Below, in pieces: positions 20,646 to 31,016 of a stretch of 54,201 bases of DNA. This DNA is from Actinomortierella ambigua (lineage: Eukaryota > Mortierellomycota > Mortierellomycetes > Mortierellales > Mortierellaceae). Numbering within the stretch: the first letter of the stretch is position 1; each line of letters opens with the position of its first letter. The position numbers and the translations under genes were made by a program. The DNA lies in contig JAAAJB010000093.1 in the NCBI GenBank assembly GCA_016098155.1, forward strand, positions 22,983 through 77,183, in the 5' to 3' direction. Under the pieces are notes generated by a model that worked only from the letters and a program-made list of their open reading frames with translations, made no database searches and was not told where the DNA came from.

Positions 20646-21984
20646 ATGAAAATCATATCTCTTACCGCTTGCCTCATCCTCGTTTCAACTGCGGCGGCAA
20701 AGAATTACCAATGTAAGGTGACCATTCTATATTGCAGGGAGGACTTGAACGCGTCAACCTAAAACTCTCGCATACATTTTGTTCACACTTATATTAAACT
20801 TTTTTGATTCAGTGTTGGCAAGTCAGGAGGACGGGCAGGCGCAGCGACAGCTACCGGATCTCACGAGCGAGGTGGCGTTTCGTTCGCGGTTCTTGTCAGA
20901 TTTCGACGCGATGATCGAAGAGACGGAGGCGGTTCGCTGGAAGGGACAAAACAAGAGTATGGCGCCATCCAATGAGGACGGCGACCTTGCCGTCTGTATG
21001 TCGCGTCTCGAAGATATTAACCCATTGATGCAGTCGATCATGAGCCAGATACCAGCCAAGATCAATGTCCCAGGCATCCACGACTTGGCGCACACTTTAT
21101 TGGAGCATGTGGGCTCGGCAACGGACCTGTTGCTCCACCAGTTGGGCATAAATCTTGGTCCGATATTCGGCGTCCTCCACGCGGTTCAGGTCGCGCTCTC
21201 GGTCGTGGAGGTCGTGTTGACGGTCATCTCGTACGTGCATCCACATGTGACCCACTTCATAGGGCCAGTACACCATATCAAGGCAATAATCGACTCGATT
21301 CTTTCGTGCAATTCTGCCTCCGCGAATTCGGTTGAGCGCATCGACCAAATGATGTCCTTTGAGGTCGAAAGCTGCGCGGTTCTTGCTGATTTTTACCGCT
21401 ACACCGTCGACGCCGCCTCACTCAACTCTCCCCTGAGGAGCAGCGATGGCCACTCTGAAGATCTTACCGTCGAGCTCAAACGCGCTCTCGAGGGGGCGCA
21501 GGCCTTGGTTGAGTTGAGCAAGCTATCGATTGCTACTTCTAACGATGACTTGCTCAAGGTGCGGCCAGTCTTCACCACAAAAACCCTTAGGCTGTTTCAG
21601 CAGGAGATTGACCGAGTTTCTCAGACCGAAGCACAGAGAGAGTATGCCAATTTGTCGCTCTTCTCTATCATAGCATCTAGCAATGCCCTTGAAGCTTGCC
21701 TTCGCATTGCTGCCGACCCAGTTGGCGCTGTAGATGATTTGAATAAGGAGCAGGTTGCGGCGGACCACGAAGACAAAGGAAAAGATGATGTTAACGGCGA
21801 TCATCGCGACGAAGATGACGAGAAAGTGGGCGATGGCACTTCTGCTAAGGACGGTCTGCAGGCGAATGAGGAAAGTGAGCAACAGAATCAGAAACAAGAA
21901 CAGGCCCCACAGCAGCTGAGCCCCCAAGATCAGGCGAGCCAATCGCCACAAGTTCCTCAGGTTCAGAGCCAGCCAGAAAAGTAA
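20646..21984 (+). CDS. array gene A: divergent member of a secreted four-cysteine, Gln-tailed family
   Basis: Exons 20646-20712 and 20813-21984, phase-1 junction, 412 residues. Signal peptide MKIISLTACLILVSTAAA. It is the most diverged paralog: the usual SKDPLAAV segment after the splice is absent, but the LTSEVAFRSRFL region, four cysteines and NALEACLRIA remain. The hydrophobic core between C1 and C2 is about 103 residues, rich in Leu, Val, Ile and His. The C-terminal tail is the longest and most charged of the family (DKGKDDVNGDHRDEDDEK), followed by Gln/Pro repeats. No known domain is recognised. Secretion is supported by the signal peptide and absence of a later anchor, although the core is hydrophobic enough to consider membrane insertion. 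Confidence 0.83.
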
Positions 21985-23047
21985 GCCGGGCAGCCACGGC
22001 TCAGAGCCGCTATGAAGAGCAGAATCAGGAATGAGGAGCAAGGACAGCTTAGCCAATCTTTCATAGGGTCGACTTCACACATTTCTGAAATTCCCATCAC
22101 TAAAGGCGACATCGAAGAGCGACACAGGTCTTAAAGTTCTGTCTTTCTCAGCTTGTAGTCCGCAATTTTCACACGACCAACAACATCAGGTCCCAGTGCG
22201 GTCAGCCAAGCAGCAATGGGTGGACCATTAAAGTGGCTCCTTTCACCAAGCATTCTAGCTCTCTCTAAACTCATTATCGTTGTCGCTATCTCGAAAACTT
22301 GCCATTCATAAGAGTCTGAGAAGAGCTCGAAAGAGGTGAAAGAATGATCAAAGCACCTCTGTGTCTGAGAGAGTGCCATGTTCTGCTATTCCCCTGGCCG
22401 CCTCTTCCCTCCATTTTTTTTGTTTTTTTTTTCGCGAGCTTTTCTCCGTGCTGTTCGCGAACATTGAAATCCTCTCAGTATAGAGACCGGCTTTACTGGA
22501 TACTCTCACCACAGCCCATCTGCTATAGGTGCTTTCCGGGATTGTGATGGCTCGAAATTGCAGTGTTAGTGGCGTCAAGTAATGGTGTTTGGAGTCCCCA
22601 ATAGCATACCTAGTTAACCGATACGCCACAGCGCCTGCACCTGGAGGTTACCGTTGAGAAAAGGCACGACCTTTTCAGACATCAATACTGTTTTCAACCA
22701 AGACATCCGTACGTCACATTCGTCTAGGTGTTCTTTGTCATTGGAAAACAAGGAGCAAAGCAGGCCCCTTTTATATAATTACCAATCTCACTACCAGCAG
22801 AAGTAGATCAGGATGGAAAAGGAGCATAGCATATTATTGTTTACCTTTTCGCCAGGGACATGTTCTCGTCGCCCCTTTTTTCACTTTCCAATCTTTCTAT
22901 CTCCTATTTTCACAACCTGTAAAGGTACCTCTCATTGTTCCTTCCCACCATTTTTATCTATTTTCTCTCCTTCACACTCTTCAGCTTCCTATCTCTCCAT
23001 TATATTTGACTCCTTCCTTTAGTATATTGTGCACTCCGCCTTTCATC
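21985..23047. other. intergenic between array genes A and B
   Basis: About 1.06 kb. A minus-strand ATG frame (22379-22131, 82 residues, FEIATTIMSLERARMLGERS region) has protein-like composition but no recognised family; it could be a gene fragment. A promoter block shared with genes C and D lies at 22777-22820. Confidence 0.4.
22777..22820 (+). promoter_or_regulatory. conserved upstream block of array gene B
   Basis: The stretch ATTACCAATCTCACTACCAG followed by AGGATGGAAAA resembles blocks at similar distances upstream of genes C (24876-24915) and D (27061-27115). It lies about 230-270 bp before the ATG. It could be a shared regulatory element or simply duplicated flanking DNA. Confidence 0.35.
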
Positions 23048-24331
23048 ATGCGAGTCCTATCGATCACCTCCTGTCTTGCTTTGATCACTGTTGTCGTTGC
23101 TCAGGTGCAAGATGGTAAGAAATGAACTTCACAGAGGATGAATGGATGTATCACACAAAGGTTGATTTGAACAGGGTGTATTTATATTTTCTGGTAAAAT
23201 CTCGTCGGTGTCTGTTTGTATGTGTGTGTGCGGGGGGTGGGGTGATCATTAGGTGCCAATAATCGTCAGGCAGCGATTGGTTTAATACCCGACTATCAAT
23301 GGGGAGATGCAGACATCGAGGGACAGGATGCTTTTCGTACAGAGCTAGCAGACTCCATCAGAGAGCTCGAGTTCCGCGCGATGTTTTTGGACAGCCTGGA
23401 CGCCTCCGCTGAGGATGTGAGTAAGCTGGAGGCTGAGGAAACCTCATGCACAGTCAATTTATCACCTGCATCTGAGAGTGTCAAAAAGATCATCGACACG
23501 TTGAAAGATCCGGCCTCCAAAACAAGCGACCTCTACACACCGATCGCCAGCCAGGCCCAGACTATTGTCGATAGTTTCAATACTCCTGCTTCACTGGCGA
23601 GTCTCGGTAGCGCGCTGGTATCCCTTCAGACGTTTTCCAGACTGCTGGCCTATGCAAAGGATACCACCGCAGTTGGACCGCTTCTCTTGCAAGCGGCGAC
23701 GATTGTTCAGACGAACCTGGAGTGTCTGTCTAAAGGCAATAAGGACGCTGCCCCCGTTGATCCTGACATGGTGGTAGTAGGCAATTCACCTAGTAATGAG
23801 GCAGAGTTGTCGTTCCAGCAAGAGCGATGTTACCAAATCGCAGACCTCTACCGCAGTATGGTTGACGTCTTGGCCAAGAAGGCATCTTCTGTGTCTGAGG
23901 GGTCTTCCGATGAGATGAAGCGCTCCATGACTGGCATTCGTAATGTTCTGGATATCATGGCCAAGTCATCGATCTCAGCCAACAACGCCGACCTGCTCAA
24001 GATGCAACCGATCTTTATGGCCGACTTGCTGGGACAGTTTCGTGATGAGTATGTTCCTCTGGCTGACAAGGACGATCAGAAGCTATTTGCAGAGGCTGGT
24101 CTTTCCCTCGCCATTGGCTCCAGCAATGCTCTTGAGGCATGTCTCCGCATCGCCAAGGATCCTGTTACGGCCATTGCCGATCTGAACGAGGAACTGGAGC
24201 ATGAGGACACTGGTGAGAATGAGAATAAGGGAGCGCAGGGCCAGAACAAAGACGGTCAACAGGACCAACATGAACTGCCAGCAAAGGACCAACAAGAGCA
24301 ACAACAACAGCCGCAGCAGCAGCAGCAGTAG
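23048..24331 (+). CDS. array gene B: secreted four-cysteine, Gln-tailed protein, stop inside the tail
   Basis: Exons 23048-23114 and 23253-24331, phase-1 junction, 381 residues. Signal peptide MRVLSITSCLALITVVVAQ. After the splice comes DYQWGD, then ELADSIRELEFRAMFLD, which all paralogs share. Between C1 and C2 there are 91 variable residues, less hydrophobic than in C or D. The conserved module starts at FQQERCYQIADLYRS and includes EGSSDEMKRSM, NNADLLKMQPIF and NALEACLRIAKD, with exactly 103 residues between C3 and C4. The tail ends in Gln repeats at TAG (24329-24331). The next five codons, before a second TAG, read QPLMV, like the natural ends of C and D. Function is unknown. Confidence 0.88.
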
Positions 24332-25133
24332 CAGCCATTGATGGTGTAGGCCAAAGGGCGCTCTCGTATGAAGCTGGTTTCTGCGATATACATGGTGATG
24401 CGTCCTATCTACCTTTATGCTTCGTTCATTTCCGATTACTCCAGATCCTATTATGTGATTCAACACGAAGATCCCATCTTCCCACAATACAGACATACAG
24501 ATAGGAGTGATCGTAGTGATTGGTAAAATGAATCTGGAAAACTTCTATGCGCAATTCATATTCCAATTCAATAAGAAGGAATGGTCCCAACAGAACGCAC
24601 GGCTGGAATGCCACACAGGACGCGCGTAGAATTGCATTATCTCTGCTGACGAGAGCATAGCCTTTTCGTCCGCTAGGTTCCACATCATCTGCGGAGGTTG
24701 GTGCCACTTTCCCTGCTGGCTGCTGTTAGATAGCTACACGGTACTATCCAACCTTGGTACTCTTCCATCTATACATGAGTGGCAGGGATGCACATCAGAG
24801 TAATCTACCGTGGGTGAGGCGTGTAGACTGTATTTCTCTGTATTCGTACCTTTTGAATGTCCGCTATCTCCCCTAAATTACCAACTTTACCAGAAAGAGA
24901 GGTAGCAGGGTAAAAAAAAAAAAAAAAACCAAGGATCGCGTTGGGGCACATGGGAAAGAAGTACCTCATCCTTCACCCAAATACGTGAGGAGAGTATTCA
25001 GCTCCACGACCAGTCGTTTCTCATAAAAGACATCTCATCGTTGACGTTTTTCCCAATTTCGTCACCTCTTTATATCTTCCTTCCATCCGTTCTTCTGCTT
25101 GCTTTATTGTGGCCTGGTAAATCATACTCCATC
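24332..25133. other. intergenic between array genes B and C
   Basis: About 800 bp. It carries the shared upstream blocks of gene C: 24876-24915 (ACCAG then AGCAGGGTAAAA) and 24941-24958 (TTGGGGCACATGGGAAAG). The TATA-like TCATAAAAGAC lies at 25021-25031. No other gene is supported. Confidence 0.5.
25021..25031 (+). promoter_or_regulatory. TATA-like element of array gene C
   Basis: TCATAAAAGAC lies 113 bp before the gene C ATG. The identical 11-mer lies 115 bp before the gene D ATG (27196-27206), and a diverged form (GTTTAAGGAC) precedes gene E. Confidence 0.45.
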
Positions 25134-26308
25134 ATGAGAATCCTTTCGGTCACCGCCTGTCTCGTTTTGGTTACTGTTGTTGCCGCTCAGATCGCAGACG
25201 GTAAGAAACAAAAGGAGATGGCGCGATGAAACTAGGATGGAAATGTACAAAATATGATCCAACTTAACAGGAATGAGCATTCTTTTTGTGGGGTATATTA
25301 GGTTCCAAAGATCCTCTGGCAGCTGTAGATAGCTCCCCTGGATCTCAGTGGGTTGACTCGCCATCAGCTGGAGAGTTATCAGCTATTTCACGGCAAGAGC
25401 TATCGGATTCGATCAGCGAACTTGAGTTCCGCGCCGCTATTTTGGACATGGTGGTCCCAATACCTGATGGCGTGAGCAAATCCGAGGCATGCGATCCCAA
25501 CATGACTCCGCTTATTACTGCGCTTAGGGTCATCCTCCATTTCTTGACGTTCATCCCTGGCTTGGGGCACATTCTTTTGGGCCCAGTAGTCTTGCTTCTT
25601 AAACACACGATTGCTGTTCTCAGCGACACTGTCGTGGCGCCGGTTGTCAGAAACCTGCTGGTAGTACTGAAGCCCATCCTTTACGCAATTCTCTCCATGG
25701 CATTGTCTAAAGAGACGGCAGCTGCCATTCAGGAGGCATTGGTCCAAATTCAGAAGGTCGTTGATTGTCTCTCCACTACCATCAAAGGGGCATCCGCAGA
25801 TGTGGCAGTTATTACCTTCCAGCAGGATATTTGCTATGACTTCGCAGATCTCTACCGCAATGCAGTGAAGACGGTGGTAGATAATGTGGCATCCGTGCCT
25901 GAAGGTTCATCCGATGAGATCAAACGATCCATGGCTGGTATTCAGGCCACCCTGGATATTATGGCTACGTCGTCAATCGCATCCAATAATGCCGATCTGC
26001 TCAAGGTGCAGCCGATCTTTGCGGCTGATGTGCTTGAGCAATTCCGTGATGCATATGTCAGTCTGGCCGACAAGGATGATCAAAAGGCGTTTGCAAACAC
26101 TGGTCTCACCCTCGCCATCGGCGCAAGCAATGCTCTGGAGGCTTGTCTCCGTATTGCCAAGGATCCCGAGGCGGCTATCAACGATCTAAATGAGGATCTA
26201 GACTTCGATGAGGTCGAAAATAAGAGTTCAGTGGTGCAGAATCAAGCCCAAGGAGACTCTCAGGATCAGCAGCAGCAGCAGCAGCAACAGCAGCCGGCGA
26301 AGGTGTGA
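25134..26308 (+). CDS. array gene C: secreted four-cysteine, Gln-tailed protein with very hydrophobic core
   Basis: Exons 25134-25200 and 25302-26308, phase-1 junction, 357 residues. Signal peptide MRILSVTACLVLVTVVAAQ. The mature N-terminus reads SKDPLAAVDSS..QWVDSPS, then ELSDSISELEFRAA. C1 to C2 is 91 residues, here strongly hydrophobic (VILHFLTFIPGLGHILLGPV, then VVRNLLVVLKPILYAIL), so it could insert in or bind lipid or a hydrophobic surface; that is inference. The conserved module follows (DICYDFADLYRN, VPEGSSDEIKRSM, NNADLLKVQPIFAADVLEQF, LEACLRIAKD) and the gene ends QQQQPAKV with a short Gln run. At the DNA level its 3' module is close to that of gene D. Confidence 0.9.
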
Positions 26309-27310
26309 ATTCAAAGTACACTGTATGCGCAACGGTTATTCCATCGTTTTCATCTTCCAGCCGATACGCTTTCTCTTCCTCCTCTGTTTTGCTCCTTTTG
26401 CAGTTGTTCCAAAGCATAGTCAATGATGTATAATGAAGGCTATTTTACCTTCAAGTCTGGTCTTATTGTCTTGACCGCCATGACGGCATCTGGTAAAAGA
26501 GGATTTTTCCTCAGTGCTTTTCACTGACCGAGTGAGGAGAAAACAGAGTGGGCTAATTATCGAGGTGACCTAGAGCGTTGCTATGGCGAATTAAGACAAC
26601 CCATTGGTACTCTCTATCTTCAAACATCCGATCCCAGTAGATCGAGGAAGAGTTTCTCAAACACCATGGTAGTAATAAAACTGGTTCGGTCATATGCCTT
26701 TGCTCCATGAATTCACGGGCTCATAAAATGACTTTGAATGAATGGGAACACTAAATCAGTGACAACGATGAGTTCTTCTCTGTCATCTCGCTGTCGCTTG
26801 TCAGTTTTAGCGTTTTACCAAATAAACGGCACACCCTGGTCAACCGAACAAGTTTCCAGCTTTTTTTTTGCTATGCAGAACAATGTAGACCCTTATTGTT
26901 ACCATCTACCCTCCGTGAAGAAATCTGCGCTGTTCGTGTGCCATTTTTTTTTATTGCTTAAAGCTGCCGGTGGAGTCACACTATTGTCCTATCTCTGCTT
27001 CTCCCAAGAGGGAGGAAGGCCTAGAGACAGACGCAACAGATCTTTGGCAACCACCATCTCCTCTAAATCCCTAGCCTCACCAGAAAAGCAAGTCTCACAG
27101 GGTGGAAAAAAAAAGGGATGATAGAGTTGGGACACATTGGAAAGCAACATCCGAATCACCCCCCTTTTTTCTACACCCCTTTCTCATCTCCTTTGTCATA
27201 AAAGACTTCTTCTAGTCGAAGTTTTCTCGCCTTCAATCTTCTCACCCCTCACGCCTTCTCTTCCTCCTCCACTCGCTCTCACCTCACTTTCTGATACAAT
27301 TTTCTCCAAC
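26309..27310. other. intergenic between array genes C and D
   Basis: About 1 kb. It contains shared upstream blocks of gene D: 27061-27115 (CTCACCAG, then CACAGGGTGGAAAA), 27127-27144 (TTGGGACACATTGGAAAG) and the TATA-like TCATAAAAGAC at 27196-27206. The open frame 26738-27121 has no gene-like features. Confidence 0.5.
27127..27144 (+). promoter_or_regulatory. conserved GACACATTGG upstream element of array genes C-F
   Basis: TTGGGACACATTGGAAAG lies about 170-185 bp before the gene D ATG. Matching forms lie upstream of C (24941-24958), E (28929-28946, TTAGGACACATTAGAAGG) and F (30785-30802, GACACATTGGAGGG), at 130-235 bp. The recurring core is G-A/G-CACAT-T/G-G/A-GA. Confidence 0.45.
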
Positions 27311-28451
27311 ATGAGAATTCTTTCCATCGCTGCATGTCTCGCATTGGTTTCCATTGTCGTCGCCCAGGTTCCAGATGGTAAGGAAGAAGCGTTCCTAGGA
27401 AGCAACATGTGCGTATGTTATGTGTTATGAAGGAGTCACTCAATTTATAGGATTGGATCTAATAGGTGCCAGTGACCCTCTGGCGGCTGTCGGCAGCTCA
27501 CCTGACTATCAATGGGTCGACTCGCCATCCGTTGCGGAGCCAGCCGGCATTTCGCGTGAAGAGCTGTCGGACTCAATCAGCGAGCTCGAGTTTCGCGCTG
27601 CATTCCTGGACCTTCTGGTCCCACCAGAGGATGGGGTGATCAGGGCTGAGGCACTGGATTGCTCGGTGAACCTGAAATCAATTGTTGATACACTCAAGGG
27701 TGCCATCGATCATTTGGGGAATCTCCCTCTTCTTGGACACCTTCTTAAGCCTATAGTCACTTGTCTTGAAAATGCGCTCAGCACCCTCGCAACAGGGGTC
27801 TTGACGCCACTCCAGGGCGCCCTTCTGATTATTCTTCCGACGGTCTCCACGGTGCTTGATGTCATTGCAAGGGTGTTTTCCACTATCCCTGGGGTGGGAG
27901 ACATAATCAAGGTGGTTTTGGTCTCAATTGAAGGTGTCGTCAACTGTTTGACGACGGCCGTACGACAGGCTCCTTCGACCGGCGACAAGGTTGCTGCTTT
28001 GTCCTTCCAGCAGGATCAATGCTACCCGGTTGCAGATCTCTACCGCAACTTGGTGGACGAGATGAAAAAGAATGCAGAGTCCGTGCCTGAGGGTTCGTCG
28101 GATGAGATCAAGCGATCCATGAATGGCATCGTCGCCGTTTTGGACCTCATGGCCAAGTCGTCGATCGCAGCCAACAATGCTGATCTGCTCAAGGTGCAGC
28201 CGATCTTTGCGGCCGATGTGCTTGAGAGGTTCCGCGATGCATATGCCAGTCTGGCCGAAAAGGACGAGCAGAAGATGTTTGCCGATGCTGGCCTCACCGC
28301 CACCATTGGAGCCAGCAATGCCTTGGAGGCTTGCCTCCGTATTGCCAAGGATCCTACTGCTGCCATCGACGACTTGAATGAGGATCTAGACATCGGTGTG
28401 CCTGCAGATGTTGCTGGAGCGCCAGATAAAGCGAAAGAAGGCTCTCAGAAC

Positions 28452-28486
<35 letters not shown>

Positions 28487-28553
28487 GCCACAAGAGCAGC
28501 AGCCACAACAGCCACAACAACAACAACAGCAGCAGCAGCCGATCAAGGTGTAA
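27311..28553 (+). CDS. array gene D: secreted four-cysteine protein with longest polyGln tail
   Basis: Exons 27311-27377 and 27466-28553, phase-1 junction, 384 residues. Signal peptide MRILSIAACLALVSIVVAQ. N-terminal segment ASDPLAAVGSS..YQWVDSPS, then ELSDSISELEFRAA. C1 to C2 is 94 residues, hydrophobic and amphipathic (PLLGHLLKPIVTCLENALS, then GALLIILPTVSTVLDVIARV), with one extra cysteine. The module with C3 and C4 is nearly identical in sequence to that of C. The tail has two polyGln runs (28449-28484 and about 28516-28541) separated by Pro-Gln-Glu repeats and ends QQPIKV. No homologous domain family is known to me. The first intron sits at the same codon phase as in every paralog. Confidence 0.9.
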
Positions 28554-29072
28554 ATCCGAAGTGTGCTCTCAAGGAAGCTGATCACTCGCCAGCGATTCCA
28601 AGGTCCACGTCCTCGTGCCGATGAACCCTCTTTCTCGCCTTTGTATTGGTTGTTTCCCAGTTTCCCCAGAACTTTGTCAGCTCTACATTAGATGACAGTC
28701 TTCCTTTTTTGATTTTTCTCCTCGTTTCGAGAAACGAAAAGGGGTGGTTCTAAATACATACTTTCCAGCCTTTTCTTTTTGGCTACCAACGATGTACTTT
28801 TCAACATGTAGCTCGAATTTTAAGATTTACTCTGCAATGATTAGGGTAGGTCTCATCAATGGCTAGGAGTCTCCAAATGGCATGAGCAAGGCGTCGTCCT
28901 GCCCTTCATAGTTGGGCCTCCTATTCTGTTAGGACACATTAGAAGGGTGAACTTCACTCTTCCCCTATTTTCTTTCACTGCTCCCCTACCCCCACGTTTA
29001 AGGACGCTCTTCTCGTATCCCAAGGGCCTTCAATTTCTTTTCCTTTCACTATCTGCTTCATCGTCCTCCGTC
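28554..29072. other. intergenic between array genes D and E
   Basis: About 520 bp. The 3' flank just after the gene D stop is recognisably similar to that after gene E (CGATGAACCCTCT and TTTCCCAG stretches), showing that flanks were duplicated with the genes. The shared element of gene E is at 28929-28946. Confidence 0.5.
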
Positions 29073-30252
29073 ATGAGAATCCTTTTAATCGCCCCATGCC
29101 TACCCTTGATTTCGATCGTCGCTACCCATGCTCTAGATGGTAAGGAAGACGCTTTTCTAGGTAGAAACACGGTGTGCACTTTGATACAATGATGTGCTAC
29201 TATGAAAGGGCCATTCTATTCACAGTATTGCTTCTTCTTCTGGGGATGCTGAAGGTGCCAGTGACCCTCTGGCGGTTGTCGGCAGCTCATCTGACTATCG
29301 ATGGTTCGATTCACCATCAGCCAAAGAGTCATCTACCATTTCGCGTCAAGACCTGGCGCACTCTATCAGCGAGCTGGCGTTCCGAGCAGCATTCTTGAGC
29401 ACTGTGGTCTCATCGGTAGATGGAGTTAACAAGGCGGAGACCCCGCCTTTGGATTGTTCAACGGGTTTTCAAGCGGTCATTGACCTTCTCAAATCCGTCG
29501 CCAAGAATTTGGGTGACCTCCCTGGGGTTGAAACCGTCCTCAAAGGAGTGTTGGAGAGTCTTCAACAAGTGATCAACACTCTCGGCGGTGAGCCATCTTC
29601 GCAAGACCTTAATACCAGCTTGAATCTGCTCAAGGGTATTTCAAAGGCCCTTGGGGCGACCGAACCGGGTGTGAAGGTGATCCCTGGATTCGAAGACACC
29701 ATCAAGACGGCAGTGATCGGTATTAATAGTGTCGCTGAATGTCTGGAAAAGACCATCAAACAGACCCCTCCGATCCCAGGTAACGTGGCTGTTCTAGCCT
29801 TCCAACAGGAGTATTGCTATCCGATTGCAGACCTATACCGCAGTATGGTGAGGGCTTTGCTTGAGAATGCAGTGTACATACCTGATGGATCATCCGATGA
29901 AATGAAACGATCCATGACTGGAATTCTTGCTGTCCTGGATATCATGTCCAAGTCATCGATCGCAGCCAACAATGCCGACCTGCTCAAAGTGGAGCCGATA
30001 TTTGCAGCTGATATGTTGGAGCAGTTCCGTGATGTATATGTCAGTCTGGCCGAAAGGAATGAGCAGAAGCTGTTTGCTAATGCAGGGCTCACCGTCGCTA
30101 TCGGAGCCAGCAATGCTCTGGAGGCTTGTCTTCGTATTGCCAAGGATCCTACTGCAGCCATCGATGATCTCAAAGAGGATCTAGGTTTCGAGAACGTCTC
30201 GGACGAGGTTACAGGAGCGCCGAACCAGACAACAGACTCACAGAGTCAGTAA
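29073..30252 (+). CDS. array gene E: secreted four-cysteine protein, polyGln tail cut off by a stop
   Basis: Exons 29073-29139 and 29255-30252, phase-1 junction, 354 residues. Signal peptide MRILLIAPCLPLISIVATHA. The acceptor is CTGAAG instead of the TAG used by most paralogs. N-terminal ASDPLAVVGSS then DLAHSISELAFRAA. C1 to C2 is 94 residues, amphipathic rather than hydrophobic (FQAVIDLLKSVAKNLG, TSLNLLKGISKALG). The conserved module is complete (EYCYPIADLYRS, NNADLLKVEPIFAADMLEQF, LEACLRIAKD). The frame stops at TAA (30250-30252) after SQSQ, yet seven CAA codons follow directly in the same frame, then Lys/Gln codons and a stop at about 30340. A single C-to-T change in a Gln codon would explain the loss of the tail. 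Confidence 0.87.
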
Positions 30253-30654
30253 CAACAACAACAACAACAACAAAAGCAGCAGAAGCAGAAGACAACGCCA
30301 GCTACTGTGAGTGTGGCCTCGAGGTGCGCTCTCATGTGAGTGGCTCATCCACCGGTTATCCCAGGTTGCACATCTTCGTCGATGAACCCTCTCCTCGGCT
30401 CCTATGTGTTCGTTTCCCAGGTTCTTCAGATCTCAGTCAGCAATGCTTAGCATGGGATATCTTCCTGCCTCTTCTTCTCGTTTGTGCACCATGGTAATGG
30501 TCAAAGGAGTGTCAATCCTTGGAGCTCCATGGCTGAATATCGACAAGAGTCAGAGGTCCTCATAATAAAATCTCGCTCATTTATTTTATATTTGGAGGGG
30601 GAAGAGAACCAAGTAATCAAAAGCACGCTGTTTAGTGTGTTGCTCAGGGTATGG

Positions 30655-30746
30655 TATCCAGGAAGGGATGGCCAGAGCAAGACACCCAGTAGCCGGGATG
30701 TATCCAGGAAGGATTGGCCAGAGCAAGACACCCAGTAGCCGGGATG
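30655..30746. repeat. 46-bp tandem duplication
   Basis: Two copies (30655-30700 and 30701-30746) beginning TATCCAGGAAGG and ending GTAGCCGGGATG. They differ only where one has GGGATGG and the other GGATTGG. The near identity indicates a recent duplication. Confidence 0.9.
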
Positions 30747-30908
30747 TGCAATCTTACTGGAAAGGCAATATACTGCTCTTTCATTTTTGACACATTGGAG
30801 GGGAGGAGGTGGGCGCAAGGGAGTACCGAATTACCGTCCTTATTTTTCTGTCACATCCTCCCGTTTGTCGTTTACGATCTTCGCCTGGTGGTGGTTTCCT
30901 ATCCTTTG

Positions 30909-30955
30909 CTCTCTTCACTCTCTTCACTCTCTTCACTCTCTTCACTCTCTTCACA
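30909..30955. repeat. CT-rich 9-nt minisatellite upstream of array gene F
   Basis: About five copies of TCTTCACTC lie roughly 60-110 bp before the gene F ATG, in the place where the paralogs have a plain CT-rich leader. Confidence 0.85.
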
Positions 30956-31016
30956 CCTCACCTCTTCTTTCCTCCCTCCATTCTTCTCATCTCTTTCTGA
31001 TACACCATACTCCACC

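Larger units (their letters stand above)
30253..31016. other. intergenic between array genes E and F
   Basis: About 760 bp. It includes the untranslated Gln-codon run after the E stop (30253-30294), a 46-bp tandem duplication (30655-30746), the shared upstream element of F (30785-30802) and a 9-nt TCTTCACTC repeat near 30909-30955. Confidence 0.5.

Noticed and set aside
24329..30252. Reassignment of TAG/TAA to Gln
   Set aside because: Stops in the Gln tails of B and E could suggest it, but TAA and TAG clearly end other genes here (Y14, DRG1, RPS29, CCR4-neighbour genes).
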